DNA of 18,712 nt from CAZFIM01 sp964519615. GTDB lineage: Bacteria; Chloroflexota; Dehalococcoidia; GIF9; UBA5629. Positions 1 through 7,336 of this stretch are shown here, piece after piece. A program made the position numbers and the translations under genes. Location: the NCBI GenBank assembly GCA_964519615.1, contig CAZFIM010000047.1, positions 1-18,712 on the forward strand, in the 5' to 3' direction. A model generated the notes under the pieces. The model saw nothing but the letters and a program-made list of their open reading frames with translations. It ran no database searches and had not been told where the DNA came from. How positions within the stretch are numbered: the stretch's first letter is position 1; the number at the start of each line of letters is the position of its first letter.

Positions 1-59
1 ATGGGAGCAGAACAAAAAGGAGGTCATGTGTCACTAATGTACTGAACCCATACAGACTC

Positions 60-88
60 TTGACAAAAACTGAATAATATGTTAGTTT
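60..88 (+). promoter_or_regulatory. Sigma70-type promoter for the 95-215 RNA
   Basis: A perfect -35 box TTGACA lies at 60-65, followed by a 17-bp spacer and a -10 box TAGTTT at 83-88. The -10 is preceded by TG one base away (80-81), so it is of the extended type. The predicted start is near base 95, at the left edge of the long closing helix of the RNA. No reading frame of note follows on this strand, which supports a promoter for a non-coding RNA. Confidence 0.6.
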
Positions 89-94
89 ATTTAT

Positions 95-215
95 GTCCCA
101 AGTAATCAAGCAAAATCGGGGAGGCAGAGGACCGACGCAAGGTAGGCGAGGGCCGAAAAGCGTTGGGGGAGATGAGGAACCGGAAAAGTAAGGTTACTTG
201 GGGCGTTTATTTTTA
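95..215 (+). ncRNA. Unidentified structured small RNA
   Basis: Bases 97-107 and 192-202 form an 11-bp closing helix (CCCAAGTAA pairs exactly with TTACTTGGG, extended inward by one G-U and one C-G pair). Inside, 116-119 can pair with 180-183, and 132-138 (CCGACGC) pairs with 160-166 (GCGTTGG). A small nested hairpin joins 145-147 with 152-154. The two internal strands, 120-131 and 167-179, are almost all purine, as in loops with sheared G-A pairs. The closing helix is followed by a T-rich stretch (206-214) that could end transcription. It is not recognisable as 5S rRNA, tmRNA, RNase P, SRP RNA, 6S RNA or a riboswitch known to me. It lies downstream of, and opposite to, the phosphoribosyltransferase fusion gene, so it cannot be that gene's leader. 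Bases 1-59 hold no supported gene; a reading frame from the left edge could end there but nothing identifies it. Confidence 0.5.
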
Positions 216-218
216 CCC

Positions 219-1649
219 CTAAAATACCTCAGGATTTAACGCTCCTATAAAGGGTAGATTTCTATATTCTCCATGATAGTCCAGACCGTAGCCGACGATA
301 AATTCATCTGGAATCTCAAAGCCAATATAATCGATCTGGATATCTACCAGTCTCCGTATTCGCTTATCTAATAGGGCGCAGACCTTCAAGCTGGCCGGAT
401 TATGCGAATCTAAATGGTTGAGCAAATAATTTAATGTCATACCCGTATCGACAATATCTTCTACCATTAACACATCTCGTCCAGCTATGCTGGCGTCAAG
501 ATCTTTGGTGATTTTTACCGCCTGTTCTTTATCGGTGCCGTAGTAGGAGATTGCCATGAATTCTACATTTACGGGGACAGATATGTGCTGCATTAAATCC
601 GACATAAAACAGATAACGCCTTTGAGCACGCCGACAAGAACCAGATCCCTGTCTTTATAGTCTTGAGAAATCCTTTTAGCGAGGGATGTAACACGGCGCT
701 GAATTTGAGTATGGCTGAATAATACCCTGTTTATGCCGGCAACTTTACTGCCTCCTAAAGGACCATATCCATATTTGGCAAGCAGTTTATAATAGTCACT
801 TTTGTTCAGCAGCTTTATATTTGTCTCGGGGTGGAGTTCCCTTAGCCTTCTTATTTTTCGGTTTTTTTCAGTGATCAGCTTCTGCCGCAAAGTTGTTAGC
901 TCAATGTAGAGGTCTAACTCTGGCAGGTAGAAATCAGGAGTGAACATCTCGGTAATTTTAGGTCCCTCCCAAGAGAGAGGAAAGGATTTTGGCTCATAGA
1001 GCCATTCAATACGGTAGAAATCAAGGAGTTTAGCAAATTCTTCTTCAGATGGGTGACTGAACCCTGCTGATCTGGCTATTGAACCTGTTGTTGCAGCCAC
1101 GTTAATAAGTCTGGTCTTTTCCGGCAGACCTGTTTTTTTATATTGTAATAGCTGATTGCTCAACTCTGTTTTTTCTATTGTCAGCACGATAAGATTAGAG
1201 ACCGTCGATAAAAATTCCTTGTCGATGGCTGAGATTTGACGATCATCAGAGGTATAAAGACGTAGTTCACCGATGATTTCTTCATCCTGGAAAAGCGGCA
1301 GACCGATAATTGTACTGATATTCTCCAATTCGGCTGCTTCAGGGTACTGTGTATTGTTATCGCCGGATGATACGCGGGCTGTGGTGATTTCTCCTCTCAT
1401 GATATCGGGGATGCTTTTGTATACATCGAGCACGCCTTTATGGAGATAACGATCGCTAAGTCCAAAAGCTGCGAGAATATAGAGGTAATCCTTTTTAGGG
1501 TTTAGAAGAAGAATAGAGCATCCGTTAGCTTTCATTGCCTGAGATGTTCTTTTGGCGATTGCAGTTAAGGCTTTTTTAAGAGGTTTGTCTGAGCTGGTGT
1601 GTTTAGCGATGTGTTTTAGAGCCAGGAAATAAATACCATTCTTGTCCAT
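219..1649 (-). CDS. GAF / nuclease-fold / hypoxanthine phosphoribosyltransferase fusion
   Basis: This 476-residue protein has three parts. Residues about 20-160 look like a GAF ligand-binding domain, a fold that often binds nucleotides or other small molecules. Residues about 195-295 resemble a PD-(D/E)XK nuclease fold, with an upstream glutamate cluster (202-204), TPDFYLP (D239) and YIELTT (E250); threonine 252 stands where the catalytic lysine usually is. Residues about 305-476 are a complete hypoxanthine phosphoribosyltransferase: VGVLKGV (339-345), a YYGT loop (369-372), the PRPP-binding motif VEDIVDTGMTL (396-406) and the C-terminal YRNLPFIG. That domain should convert hypoxanthine or guanine plus PRPP to IMP or GMP, in the cytoplasm. 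A typical enzyme has about 180 residues, so some 300 are added at the N-terminus. The gene follows nrdJ by 30 bp and is probably the last gene of that operon. The start is preceded by a purine-rich GAGGGGGAGG. The salvage activity is well supported; the roles of the first two domains are inference. Confidence 0.9.
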   Translation of the reverse strand: MDKNGIYFLALKHIAKHTSSDKPLKKALTAIAKRTSQAMKANGCSILLLNPKKDYLYILAAFGLSDRYLHKGVLDVYKSIPDIMRGEITTARVSSGDNNTQYPEAAELENISTIIGLPLFQDEEIIGELRLYTSDDRQISAIDKEFLSTVSNLIVLTIEKTELSNQLLQYKKTGLPEKTRLINVAATTGSIARSAGFSHPSEEEFAKLLDFYRIEWLYEPKSFPLSWEGPKITEMFTPDFYLPELDLYIELTTLRQKLITEKNRKIRRLRELHPETNIKLLNKSDYYKLLAKYGYGPLGGSKVAGINRVLFSHTQIQRRVTSLAKRISQDYKDRDLVLVGVLKGVICFMSDLMQHISVPVNVEFMAISYYGTDKEQAVKITKDLDASIAGRDVLMVEDIVDTGMTLNYLLNHLDSHNPASLKVCALLDKRIRRLVDIQIDYIGFEIPDEFIVGYGLDYHGEYRNLPFIGALNPEVF

Positions 1650-1679
1650 ACCTCCCCCTCACTTGTTACTGTGCATATC

Positions 1680-4220
1680 CTATCCGCATTTAGTATAACC
1701 GCAACTGGGACAAATATGGCAACCTTCCTGATATACCAGTATACTGCCGCAATCAGGGCATTGACCTGTCCATGTTCTAGTTGTGGCCGGTACAGAATTA
1801 TTCTCTTGGTGGTGTTGAAATCCGTTTATGTACTTTTCCAGAACGCTGGCGATAGCATCTGCGCAGGAGAGGACAAGCCGACCCTGTTCCCATGAGACAG
1901 ATGGACAGCGTATCGCCCGTAATTGTTTGGTAATTGAATTGACCTCGATCCCTGACCTGAGAGCCAGCGAAATAAGTCTGCTGGTTGCTTCCAATTGTGC
2001 GGAAGCACATCCGCCCGCTTTGCCCAGGAGAGAGAATACCTCACATATTCCGCGCTCATCGAAGTTTACAGTGACATATATGTAACCGCATCCGGTATTG
2101 ACACGCTCTGTTATGCCATGGGTAACCTTTGGTCTTTGACGGGGACCATGTTTAGTCTCAGGTTCGGGGTTTTTACCTATCGTTAATACCTGACTGTCTC
2201 TGCTGCGGTCACGGTAAATTGTGAGACCCTTGAGACCGAGTTTCCATGCGGTTATGTAAATTTTAGCTACATCTGCCGGTGTTGCCTCGTGAGGGAGGTT
2301 GACCGTTTTCGATACTGCGCTGTCTGTGTATTTCTGGAAAGCAGCCTGCATTTTTACATGCCATTGCGGATCAATATCATGAGAGGTAACGAATATTCTG
2401 GTTATTTCATCAGGGACATTTTCAAAATCATGCAGGCTTTTCCCTTCAGCCAGCTGTTTTATTAACTCATCGGAATAAAAACCACCAGCCCTGGCAGCGT
2501 CTTCAAAATAGGGATTTACTTCCACTAATTCCTCACCATCGAGGATATGACGTACATATGAGAGGGCAAAAAGCGGCTCGATACCGCTGGAGCAGCCGGC
2601 GATAATACTTAAGGTGCCGGTAGGAGCTATTGTCGTACGGGAGGCATTCCTGGGTTTAAAGCCGTTCTTATTATCATAGATGCTGCCTTTGAAAGCAGGG
2701 AAAAGCCCTCTTTCCTTGCCGAGGGCCACTGATGCCTTGTTTGCCTCATCTGAGATAAAACGCATGACTTCTTCCGCAGTTGTGATGGCCTGGTCAGAAT
2801 TATAGGGAATGCCGAGCAAAATAAGCATGTCGGCAAAGCCCATAACACCCAGCCCGATTTTTCTGGTCTTACGGGTCATCTCTGCAATCTGCGGAAGCGG
2901 GAACTGATTTACATCGATGACATTATCGAGAAAACGTACCCCTGAACGTACGACCTCGCCTAGCTTGTCATAATCTATCACGGGTGAATCGCCGGAGGTG
3001 ATGACCATTTTGGAAAGATTGATAGAAGCGAGATTGCAGGATTCATACGGCAGCAGCGGTTGTTCACCGCACGGATTTGTACTTTCGATCTGACCTAAAT
3101 GTGGTGTAGGATTTGCCTTATTAATATTATCAAGAAAAATAATACCCGGATCACCGGTACGCCATGCCATCTCAATTATTTGATTGAATACATCGCATGC
3201 ATTGAGTACCCCGGTTACCTCTTTAGTTTTAGGATTGACCAGATTATATTCTTTATTTTGATCCACTGCGTCCATGAATTCCGAGGTCACAGCAACGGAC
3301 AGGTTAAAATTGGTAAGAGCCTTGGAGTCTTCTTTTGCGGTAATAAAATCTAAAATATCAGGATGGTCAACGTTAAGAATGGCCATATTGGCTCCTCTAC
3401 GCATTCCACCCTGCTTGATAACATCGGTCGCCGTATCGAATGCACGCATGAATGAAACAGGGCCGCTGGCCACTCCTCCGGTAGAACCTACTCTATCTTG
3501 CGCGGGCCTCAGCCGTGAGAACGAAAAACCGGTGCCCCCTCCGCTTTTATGAATGAGTGCAGTGTATTTAACCGCATCGAAAATAGAATCCATGGAGTCC
3601 TCGACTGGGAGGACAAAACAAGCGGAAAGCTGACCAAGTTCCCGGCCTGCATTCATAAGTGTTGGAGAGTTGGGTAGAAATTGGCGGCTGGCCATCATAT
3701 GGAGGAATTTGTCACGCCAATATCCGGTATCGGCGTTTTTATCATAGAGCAATTCCGCTGAAGCAATATGTTCGGCTACCCGCAACAGCAGGTCATCGGG
3801 TGTTTCTATCGTCTTTCCGGCGTCATCCTTTTTTAAGTATCGTTTCTCTAATACTACGAGTGCATTATCATTAAGCTCGATTTTAGGGATATCTTTTTTC
3901 ACTGAGTTCGATTTTGGCTGTATTGATTTTTCTCGTGGTTTAGGAGTCTGTTTGGGTGTAATGACGGGTTCATGCATACCAACTACCTCTTTAATCGCAG
4001 CCATGATTTGTGTTTCAGACATGGGCTGGGTGAGAGTGGGTTTAATAAGATGCTCCATGCCGGGCAGTATCCCCTCAAGCTTCCGTATAGTGGCATTCGT
4101 AATTTGTTCGAGCGTCTTTCTGTCCGATATACCCAGCGGTTCCAAATAATGTGAAACAAGCTGGGCTACATGAGTACGGTCAGATATGCGCGAAGGAGAT
4201 CTATCATACTGCATTATCAC
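1680..4220 (-). CDS. nrdJ: Class II (adenosylcobalamin-dependent) ribonucleotide reductase
   Basis: This 846-residue enzyme reduces ribonucleotides to deoxyribonucleotides for DNA synthesis, using a radical made from coenzyme B12. The radical cysteine is C384 in NPCGEQ, with N382 and E386 beside it. C201 (LSACF) and C395 fit the redox pair, and the C384-C395 spacing of 11 is that of the family. SGGGTGFSFS (226-235) and APTGTLSIIAG (532-542) are further signatures. The C-terminus (821-845) is a zinc-ribbon-like CPDC/CHIC segment that probably carries electrons to the active site. The N-terminal 115 residues do not show a clear ATP-cone, so allosteric activity control may be absent. The start GTG overlaps the nrdR stop (GTGA) and has GGAGG 8 bases upstream; an ATG two codons on is an alternative. 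Being class II, it needs no oxygen and works in anaerobes. No cobalamin riboswitch was seen upstream of the operon. Confidence 0.97.
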   Translation of the reverse strand: MIMQYDRSPSRISDRTHVAQLVSHYLEPLGISDRKTLEQITNATIRKLEGILPGMEHLIKPTLTQPMSETQIMAAIKEVVGMHEPVITPKQTPKPREKSIQPKSNSVKKDIPKIELNDNALVVLEKRYLKKDDAGKTIETPDDLLLRVAEHIASAELLYDKNADTGYWRDKFLHMMASRQFLPNSPTLMNAGRELGQLSACFVLPVEDSMDSIFDAVKYTALIHKSGGGTGFSFSRLRPAQDRVGSTGGVASGPVSFMRAFDTATDVIKQGGMRRGANMAILNVDHPDILDFITAKEDSKALTNFNLSVAVTSEFMDAVDQNKEYNLVNPKTKEVTGVLNACDVFNQIIEMAWRTGDPGIIFLDNINKANPTPHLGQIESTNPCGEQPLLPYESCNLASINLSKMVITSGDSPVIDYDKLGEVVRSGVRFLDNVIDVNQFPLPQIAEMTRKTRKIGLGVMGFADMLILLGIPYNSDQAITTAEEVMRFISDEANKASVALGKERGLFPAFKGSIYDNKNGFKPRNASRTTIAPTGTLSIIAGCSSGIEPLFALSYVRHILDGEELVEVNPYFEDAARAGGFYSDELIKQLAEGKSLHDFENVPDEITRIFVTSHDIDPQWHVKMQAAFQKYTDSAVSKTVNLPHEATPADVAKIYITAWKLGLKGLTIYRDRSRDSQVLTIGKNPEPETKHGPRQRPKVTHGITERVNTGCGYIYVTVNFDERGICEVFSLLGKAGGCASAQLEATSRLISLALRSGIEVNSITKQLRAIRCPSVSWEQGRLVLSCADAIASVLEKYINGFQHHQENNSVPATTRTWTGQCPDCGSILVYQEGCHICPSCGYTKCG

Positions 4221-4753
4221 CTTTTTAGCCTCCTTCCTTTATTTGAGCATTTATCTAAAAGTTCGGTCGATAGCAACAAGAGCTGATCAGCCGGCGGTTT
4301 TGAGGCTCTGGCTTCTACCAGAGTATCAACTGCCTGTTTTAGTGCGGTAATATCGGTAAAATCAAAATAAACGCTGGCAAAACGTATGTATGCGATAGGG
4401 TCCATTTCCTTCAGCCGTTCTATCACTTTGTCGCCAATTATAGAACTTGTGATTTCAATTCTCCCCATCTGGTATAGTTCAGCCTCGATATCATCAACAA
4501 TCTTTTCCACAGAGCCGGTAGGCATTGAACGTTTCTCACATGCTTTACGAATGCCGGCCAGCAGCTTATCGCGGTTGTATTCTTCCCTTCGATCATCTTT
4601 CTTAATGATATAGAGGCTTTTTGATTGAAGGCGTTCAATTGTTGTGAATCTGCTATAACAGCTCAGGCATTCTCTCCTGCGCCTGATGCCGTCACCGATA
4701 CTTCTGGAATCGATAACTTTTAGTTCAACGCTCCCACAACGAGGACATTGCAT
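4217..4753 (-). CDS. nrdR: Transcriptional repressor NrdR
   Basis: NrdR is a nucleotide-sensing repressor of ribonucleotide reductase genes. Counted from the ATG at 4753, the N-terminus is MQCPRCGS, with cysteines C3/C6 and C29/C32 forming the zinc ribbon that binds DNA, followed by an arginine-rich strand. Residues about 45-140 form the ATP-cone that reads ATP versus dATP. The protein would be 178 residues, longer than the usual 150-160, through a C-terminal tail ending in KGRRLKR. A GTG three codons upstream (4762) gives 181 residues. I prefer the ATG because AGGGG lies about 8 bases before it, while the GTG would sit almost on that sequence, and because family members start M-x-C-P. The gene heads the nrdR-nrdJ-phosphoribosyltransferase operon and overlaps nrdJ by 4 bases. 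It appears to repress its own promoter through the boxes at 4762-4808. Confidence 0.96.
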   Translation of the reverse strand: MQCPRCGSVELKVIDSRSIGDGIRRRRECLSCYSRFTTIERLQSKSLYIIKKDDRREEYNRDKLLAGIRKACEKRSMPTGSVEKIVDDIEAELYQMGRIEITSSIIGDKVIERLKEMDPIAYIRFASVYFDFTDITALKQAVDTLVEARASKPPADQLLLLSTELLDKCSNKGRRLKR

Positions 4754-4761
4754 ACTGTGCA

Positions 4762-4808
4762 CCCCTACACAATGTGGTACCTGAAAATGCTAACACAAGA
4801 TATTGATA
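4762..4808 (-). promoter_or_regulatory. Pair of NrdR-type boxes at the nrdR promoter
   Basis: Two 16-bp sites resemble the published NrdR-box consensus acaCwAtATaTwGtgt. The site at 4793-4808 matches at 12 of 16 positions by my count, with core CAATATCTTG on the minus strand, and lies between the -35 and -10 boxes. The site at 4762-4777 matches at 10 of 16 and lies just downstream of the predicted start. Their centres are 31 bp apart, three helical turns, which is a spacing known for this regulator. The layout suggests that NrdR blocks polymerase at its own operon. Confidence 0.55.
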
Positions 4809-4815
4809 CTGTCAA
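4787..4815 (-). promoter_or_regulatory. Promoter of the nrdR-nrdJ operon
   Basis: On the minus strand a perfect TTGACA (4810-4815) is followed by a 17-bp spacer and TAGCAT (4787-4792, four of six consensus bases). The start would fall near 4780, giving a leader of about 27 bases before the preferred ATG. The -35 box is in the middle of a 16-bp palindrome at 4806-4821 (ATACTGT-TG-ACAGTAT), and the spacer carries an NrdR-type box. Confidence 0.65.
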
Positions 4816-4837
4816 CAGTATTAAAATCAGGCATAAT

Positions 4838-4867
4838 AAAACAGAGCGGATTTTTCCGCTCTGTTTT
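4838..4867 (-). terminator. Intrinsic terminator after ftsZ, probably bidirectional
   Basis: A perfect 13-bp inverted repeat (AAAACAGAGCGGA and its complement) encloses a TTTT loop. The outer A/T pairs supply a U-run on either strand. It lies 42 bases beyond the ftsZ stop and upstream of the nrdR promoter, so it should end the division operon transcript and insulate the nucleotide operon. Confidence 0.85.
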
Positions 4868-4909
4868 AAGTGGGAGGTAAGGAGGTAGGAGGTTGACTAC
4901 TCTATATTG

Positions 4910-6019
4910 TTAATGCGACTCTCTCCCTTGATTTATTGAATGAGGAGCTTGAGCCGTGTTATTGTAACCTGATGCGCGGCGCAAAAATGAGGGAACGTCA
5001 AGACTTTCCTCGCCAACCCCGCGCAGGAGTCGGCGTAACTCAACCTCAGTAGGCGCGCCGGCCCCGTACTGGGCAGTAAAGCCGGTGGCAATGATGGTAA
5101 TCTGAAGTTCGTTTTCCATTTGCGGGTCGAAGACCACACCAAAAATAATATTAGCTTCAGGATCGACTGCCTGCGCAATAATCTCCGCGGCTTCGTTGCA
5201 TTCGAAAAGTGTTAAATCGCTGCCGCCGGTTACATTAAAGAGGACGCCTTTGGCACCGCTGATGGAGACATCGAGCATGGGACTTGCCAGTGCAGCTTTA
5301 GCTGCATCCATAGCACGGTTTTGTCCATTTCCGCGCCCTACGGACATCCATGCCGGTCCGGCTCCACGCATTATCGATCTGATATCTGCGAAGTCAAGAT
5401 TGATAAGGCCGGGTACGGTTACTACCTCTGCAATAGAGCGGACACCCAATCTGAGGACATCGTCGGCAAGTCTGAAGGCATTATCCACGGTGGTTTTAGC
5501 ATCGCAGAGCTCAAGCATACGATCGTTGGGAATAATAACCAAAGTATCTACTTTGTCACAAAGCTCCAGAATGCCTTTCTCGGCGACAGCCGTGCGGCGT
5601 GCACCCTCAAATGAGAACGGTTTGGTAACAATACCTATAGTGAGAGCACCTGATTGCCGTGCGACTTCTGCTACTACAGGGATACCGCCTGTCCCGGTTC
5701 CGCCACCCATACCGGCGGCGATGAAGACCATATCGGCTCCGGCTACAACTTCCTGAATAGCCTGTCTGGACTCATCAGCGGCTTTTGTACCGCAACTGGG
5801 ATCACCTCCGGCTCCCAGACCTCTGGTGAGCTTCTCTCCCAACTGCAGACGGATCGGAACTTCTGCCAGCGCAAGCGCCTGGGCGTCGGTATTCATTGCG
5901 ATGAACTCTACGCCCTTGATTCCTTCTCTGACCATTCGAGTAACTGCATTAGAACCGCCTCCACCGATACCGATTGCCTTTATTCGTGCCGGCGATGTGG
6001 AGAAAGTTGATTTAGCCAT
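4910..6019 (-). CDS. ftsZ: Cell division protein FtsZ
   Basis: FtsZ is the tubulin-like GTPase that polymerises into the division ring. The 369-residue protein has the GTP-binding glycine loop GIGGGGSN (17-24), the tubulin signature GGGTGTGG (105-112) and the catalytic T7 loop NLDFADI (207-213). The conserved core ends near residue 316. The C-terminal peptide that binds FtsA is seen as DVPSFLRR (341-348), followed by about 21 more residues. The disordered linker between core and peptide is therefore only about 24 residues, short for the family. The start has AAAGGAGGG about 6 bases upstream. It is the last gene of the wHTH-mraZ-rsmH-ftsA-ftsZ run, 36 bp after ftsA, and is followed by a strong terminator. 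Confidence 0.98.
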   Translation of the reverse strand: MAKSTFSTSPARIKAIGIGGGGSNAVTRMVREGIKGVEFIAMNTDAQALALAEVPIRLQLGEKLTRGLGAGGDPSCGTKAADESRQAIQEVVAGADMVFIAAGMGGGTGTGGIPVVAEVARQSGALTIGIVTKPFSFEGARRTAVAEKGILELCDKVDTLVIIPNDRMLELCDAKTTVDNAFRLADDVLRLGVRSIAEVVTVPGLINLDFADIRSIMRGAGPAWMSVGRGNGQNRAMDAAKAALASPMLDVSISGAKGVLFNVTGGSDLTLFECNEAAEIIAQAVDPEANIIFGVVFDPQMENELQITIIATGFTAQYGAGAPTEVELRRLLRGVGEESLDVPSFLRRASGYNNTAQAPHSINQGRESH

Positions 6020-6055
6020 TTAATGTCCCTCCTTTGATAATAATAAACTGAGTCA

Positions 6056-7273
6056 TTATTTTGCTCCCAGAAAACGTTTAATTTTATCCATGAAACCTCC
6101 AAAGACGCCGTTACGCTTTCGGGTTTCCCAGGCAGGTTTATCCTGATTCCGTATACCCCAGAGAAGCAGCCCGACGCCGGTTGCGTTGGACGGATCATGA
6201 AGTATATCGGTGATACCGTAAACCCCCATTGGCTGACCTACCCTGGTTGGTATTCTGATAACCGATTTGGCCAGTGACTGGATACCTGCCATTTTTGCAC
6301 CGCCGCCGCTTAAAACCAGACCGGCCGGTGCCAGCGCATTGTAGTTGGAGTCCGGCATCTCAAGGAGAATAAGCCTGAGGAGCTCTTCCATGCGGTCTTT
6401 AATGATACTGCATAGGTCTCTATAGGATACGCTGTGGCCATTCTCAATATTGAGTGTGGAATCCTCGCTCTTGGTTATGAGATCGGGAGAGACATTTCCA
6501 TATTTCTTTTTCATTGCTTCTGCGATATCGAAAGGCAGTCCCAAACCTATGGAAAGGTCGCTGGTGAACTGATAACCGGCTACCGGAATAATAGAGGTAT
6601 GATAGATACTTCCGTCCTTAAAGACGGCTATATCCGTCGTCCCTCCTCCGATATCGGCCAGAATCACCCCCATTTCCTTTTCTTCCGGGGTGAGTACAGA
6701 TTCGCCGCTGGCAAGAGGTTCAAGAATGAGATCGGCGATCTCTACTCCTACGCTTCGAATGCATTTGACCAGATTCTGTACAGAGGCTACTGCTGCTGTG
6801 ATAATATGTGTTTCTACGTCAAGCCTGAAGCCGTGCATTCCTACCGGATCAAGAATTCTTTCCTGATTGTCCAGGGTAAATGTCCGGGGAATAGCATGGA
6901 TGATCTTCCTGTCATCGGGTATTTCCACCTGTCTGGATGAGTCCAGTACGCGGCGGAGATCATCAGGCCTGACAAGGCGGTCGTGGCGCGGGATAGCTAC
7001 CACACCGTGGCTGTTTGTCGAGTGTATGTGTCTGCCCGTAACACCTACGTGGGCAGACTCAATTTTTACGCCGCTCGCCTGTTCGGCACGTTTGATGGAT
7101 TCGGCAATCGTATCTTTTGCCTCTGCTACATTTACAACCATGCCCTTGTGCAAACCGTGCGACGGTACCAGTCCTACACCCAGGACCTGGATGCCGCCGC
7201 CTGAATCAAGGGTGGCTACAATAGTGCAGATTTTGGTTGTGCCGACATCGATCGCAGTAAATACTTTCTTCAT
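6056..7273 (-). CDS. ftsA: Cell division protein FtsA
   Basis: FtsA is the actin-like ATPase that tethers FtsZ to the membrane. The 405-residue sequence has the phosphate-1 motif AIDVGTTKICTIV (7-19), phosphate-2 DIGGGTTDIAVF (207-218) and the adenosine motif LVLSGGGAKMAGI (319-331). The last 17 or so residues (GVFGGFMDKIKRFLGAK) can form the amphipathic helix that inserts in the inner leaflet. The start has AGGAGGT about 10 bases upstream. It lies 63 bp after rsmH with no ftsL, ftsI, mur, ftsW or ftsQ genes between, unlike the usual division and cell-wall cluster. With those genes missing here, FtsA is the only FtsZ membrane anchor visible in the window. Confidence 0.97.
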   Translation of the reverse strand: MKKVFTAIDVGTTKICTIVATLDSGGGIQVLGVGLVPSHGLHKGMVVNVAEAKDTIAESIKRAEQASGVKIESAHVGVTGRHIHSTNSHGVVAIPRHDRLVRPDDLRRVLDSSRQVEIPDDRKIIHAIPRTFTLDNQERILDPVGMHGFRLDVETHIITAAVASVQNLVKCIRSVGVEIADLILEPLASGESVLTPEEKEMGVILADIGGGTTDIAVFKDGSIYHTSIIPVAGYQFTSDLSIGLGLPFDIAEAMKKKYGNVSPDLITKSEDSTLNIENGHSVSYRDLCSIIKDRMEELLRLILLEMPDSNYNALAPAGLVLSGGGAKMAGIQSLAKSVIRIPTRVGQPMGVYGITDILHDPSNATGVGLLLWGIRNQDKPAWETRKRNGVFGGFMDKIKRFLGAK

Positions 7274-7336
7274 AATCGCTCTTACCTCCTGTGAGTTTTT
7301 GTTAAAGAAGTAACCTCCTCAGAATACTTACCGTTT

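Noticed and set aside
95..215. 5S, SRP, 6S, tmRNA or riboswitch identity for the structured RNA
   Set aside because: The conserved motifs of these RNAs (for example the GGAAG-type tetraloop region of SRP RNA) are absent, and the RNA points away from any gene it could control in cis.
95..215. Retron msr-msd, suggested by the complementary ends
   Set aside because: No reverse transcriptase gene is present nearby, and the closing helix is equally expected for an ordinary small RNA.
4754..4837. Cobalamin riboswitch before the B12-dependent RNR operon
   Set aside because: The leader from the predicted start is only about 27 bases and none of the conserved cobalamin-riboswitch boxes is visible.
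5196..5756. 186-residue plus-strand open frame
   Set aside because: It lies wholly antisense to ftsZ and its Ser/Pro/Ala-rich composition mirrors the codons of that gene; no family features or promoter.
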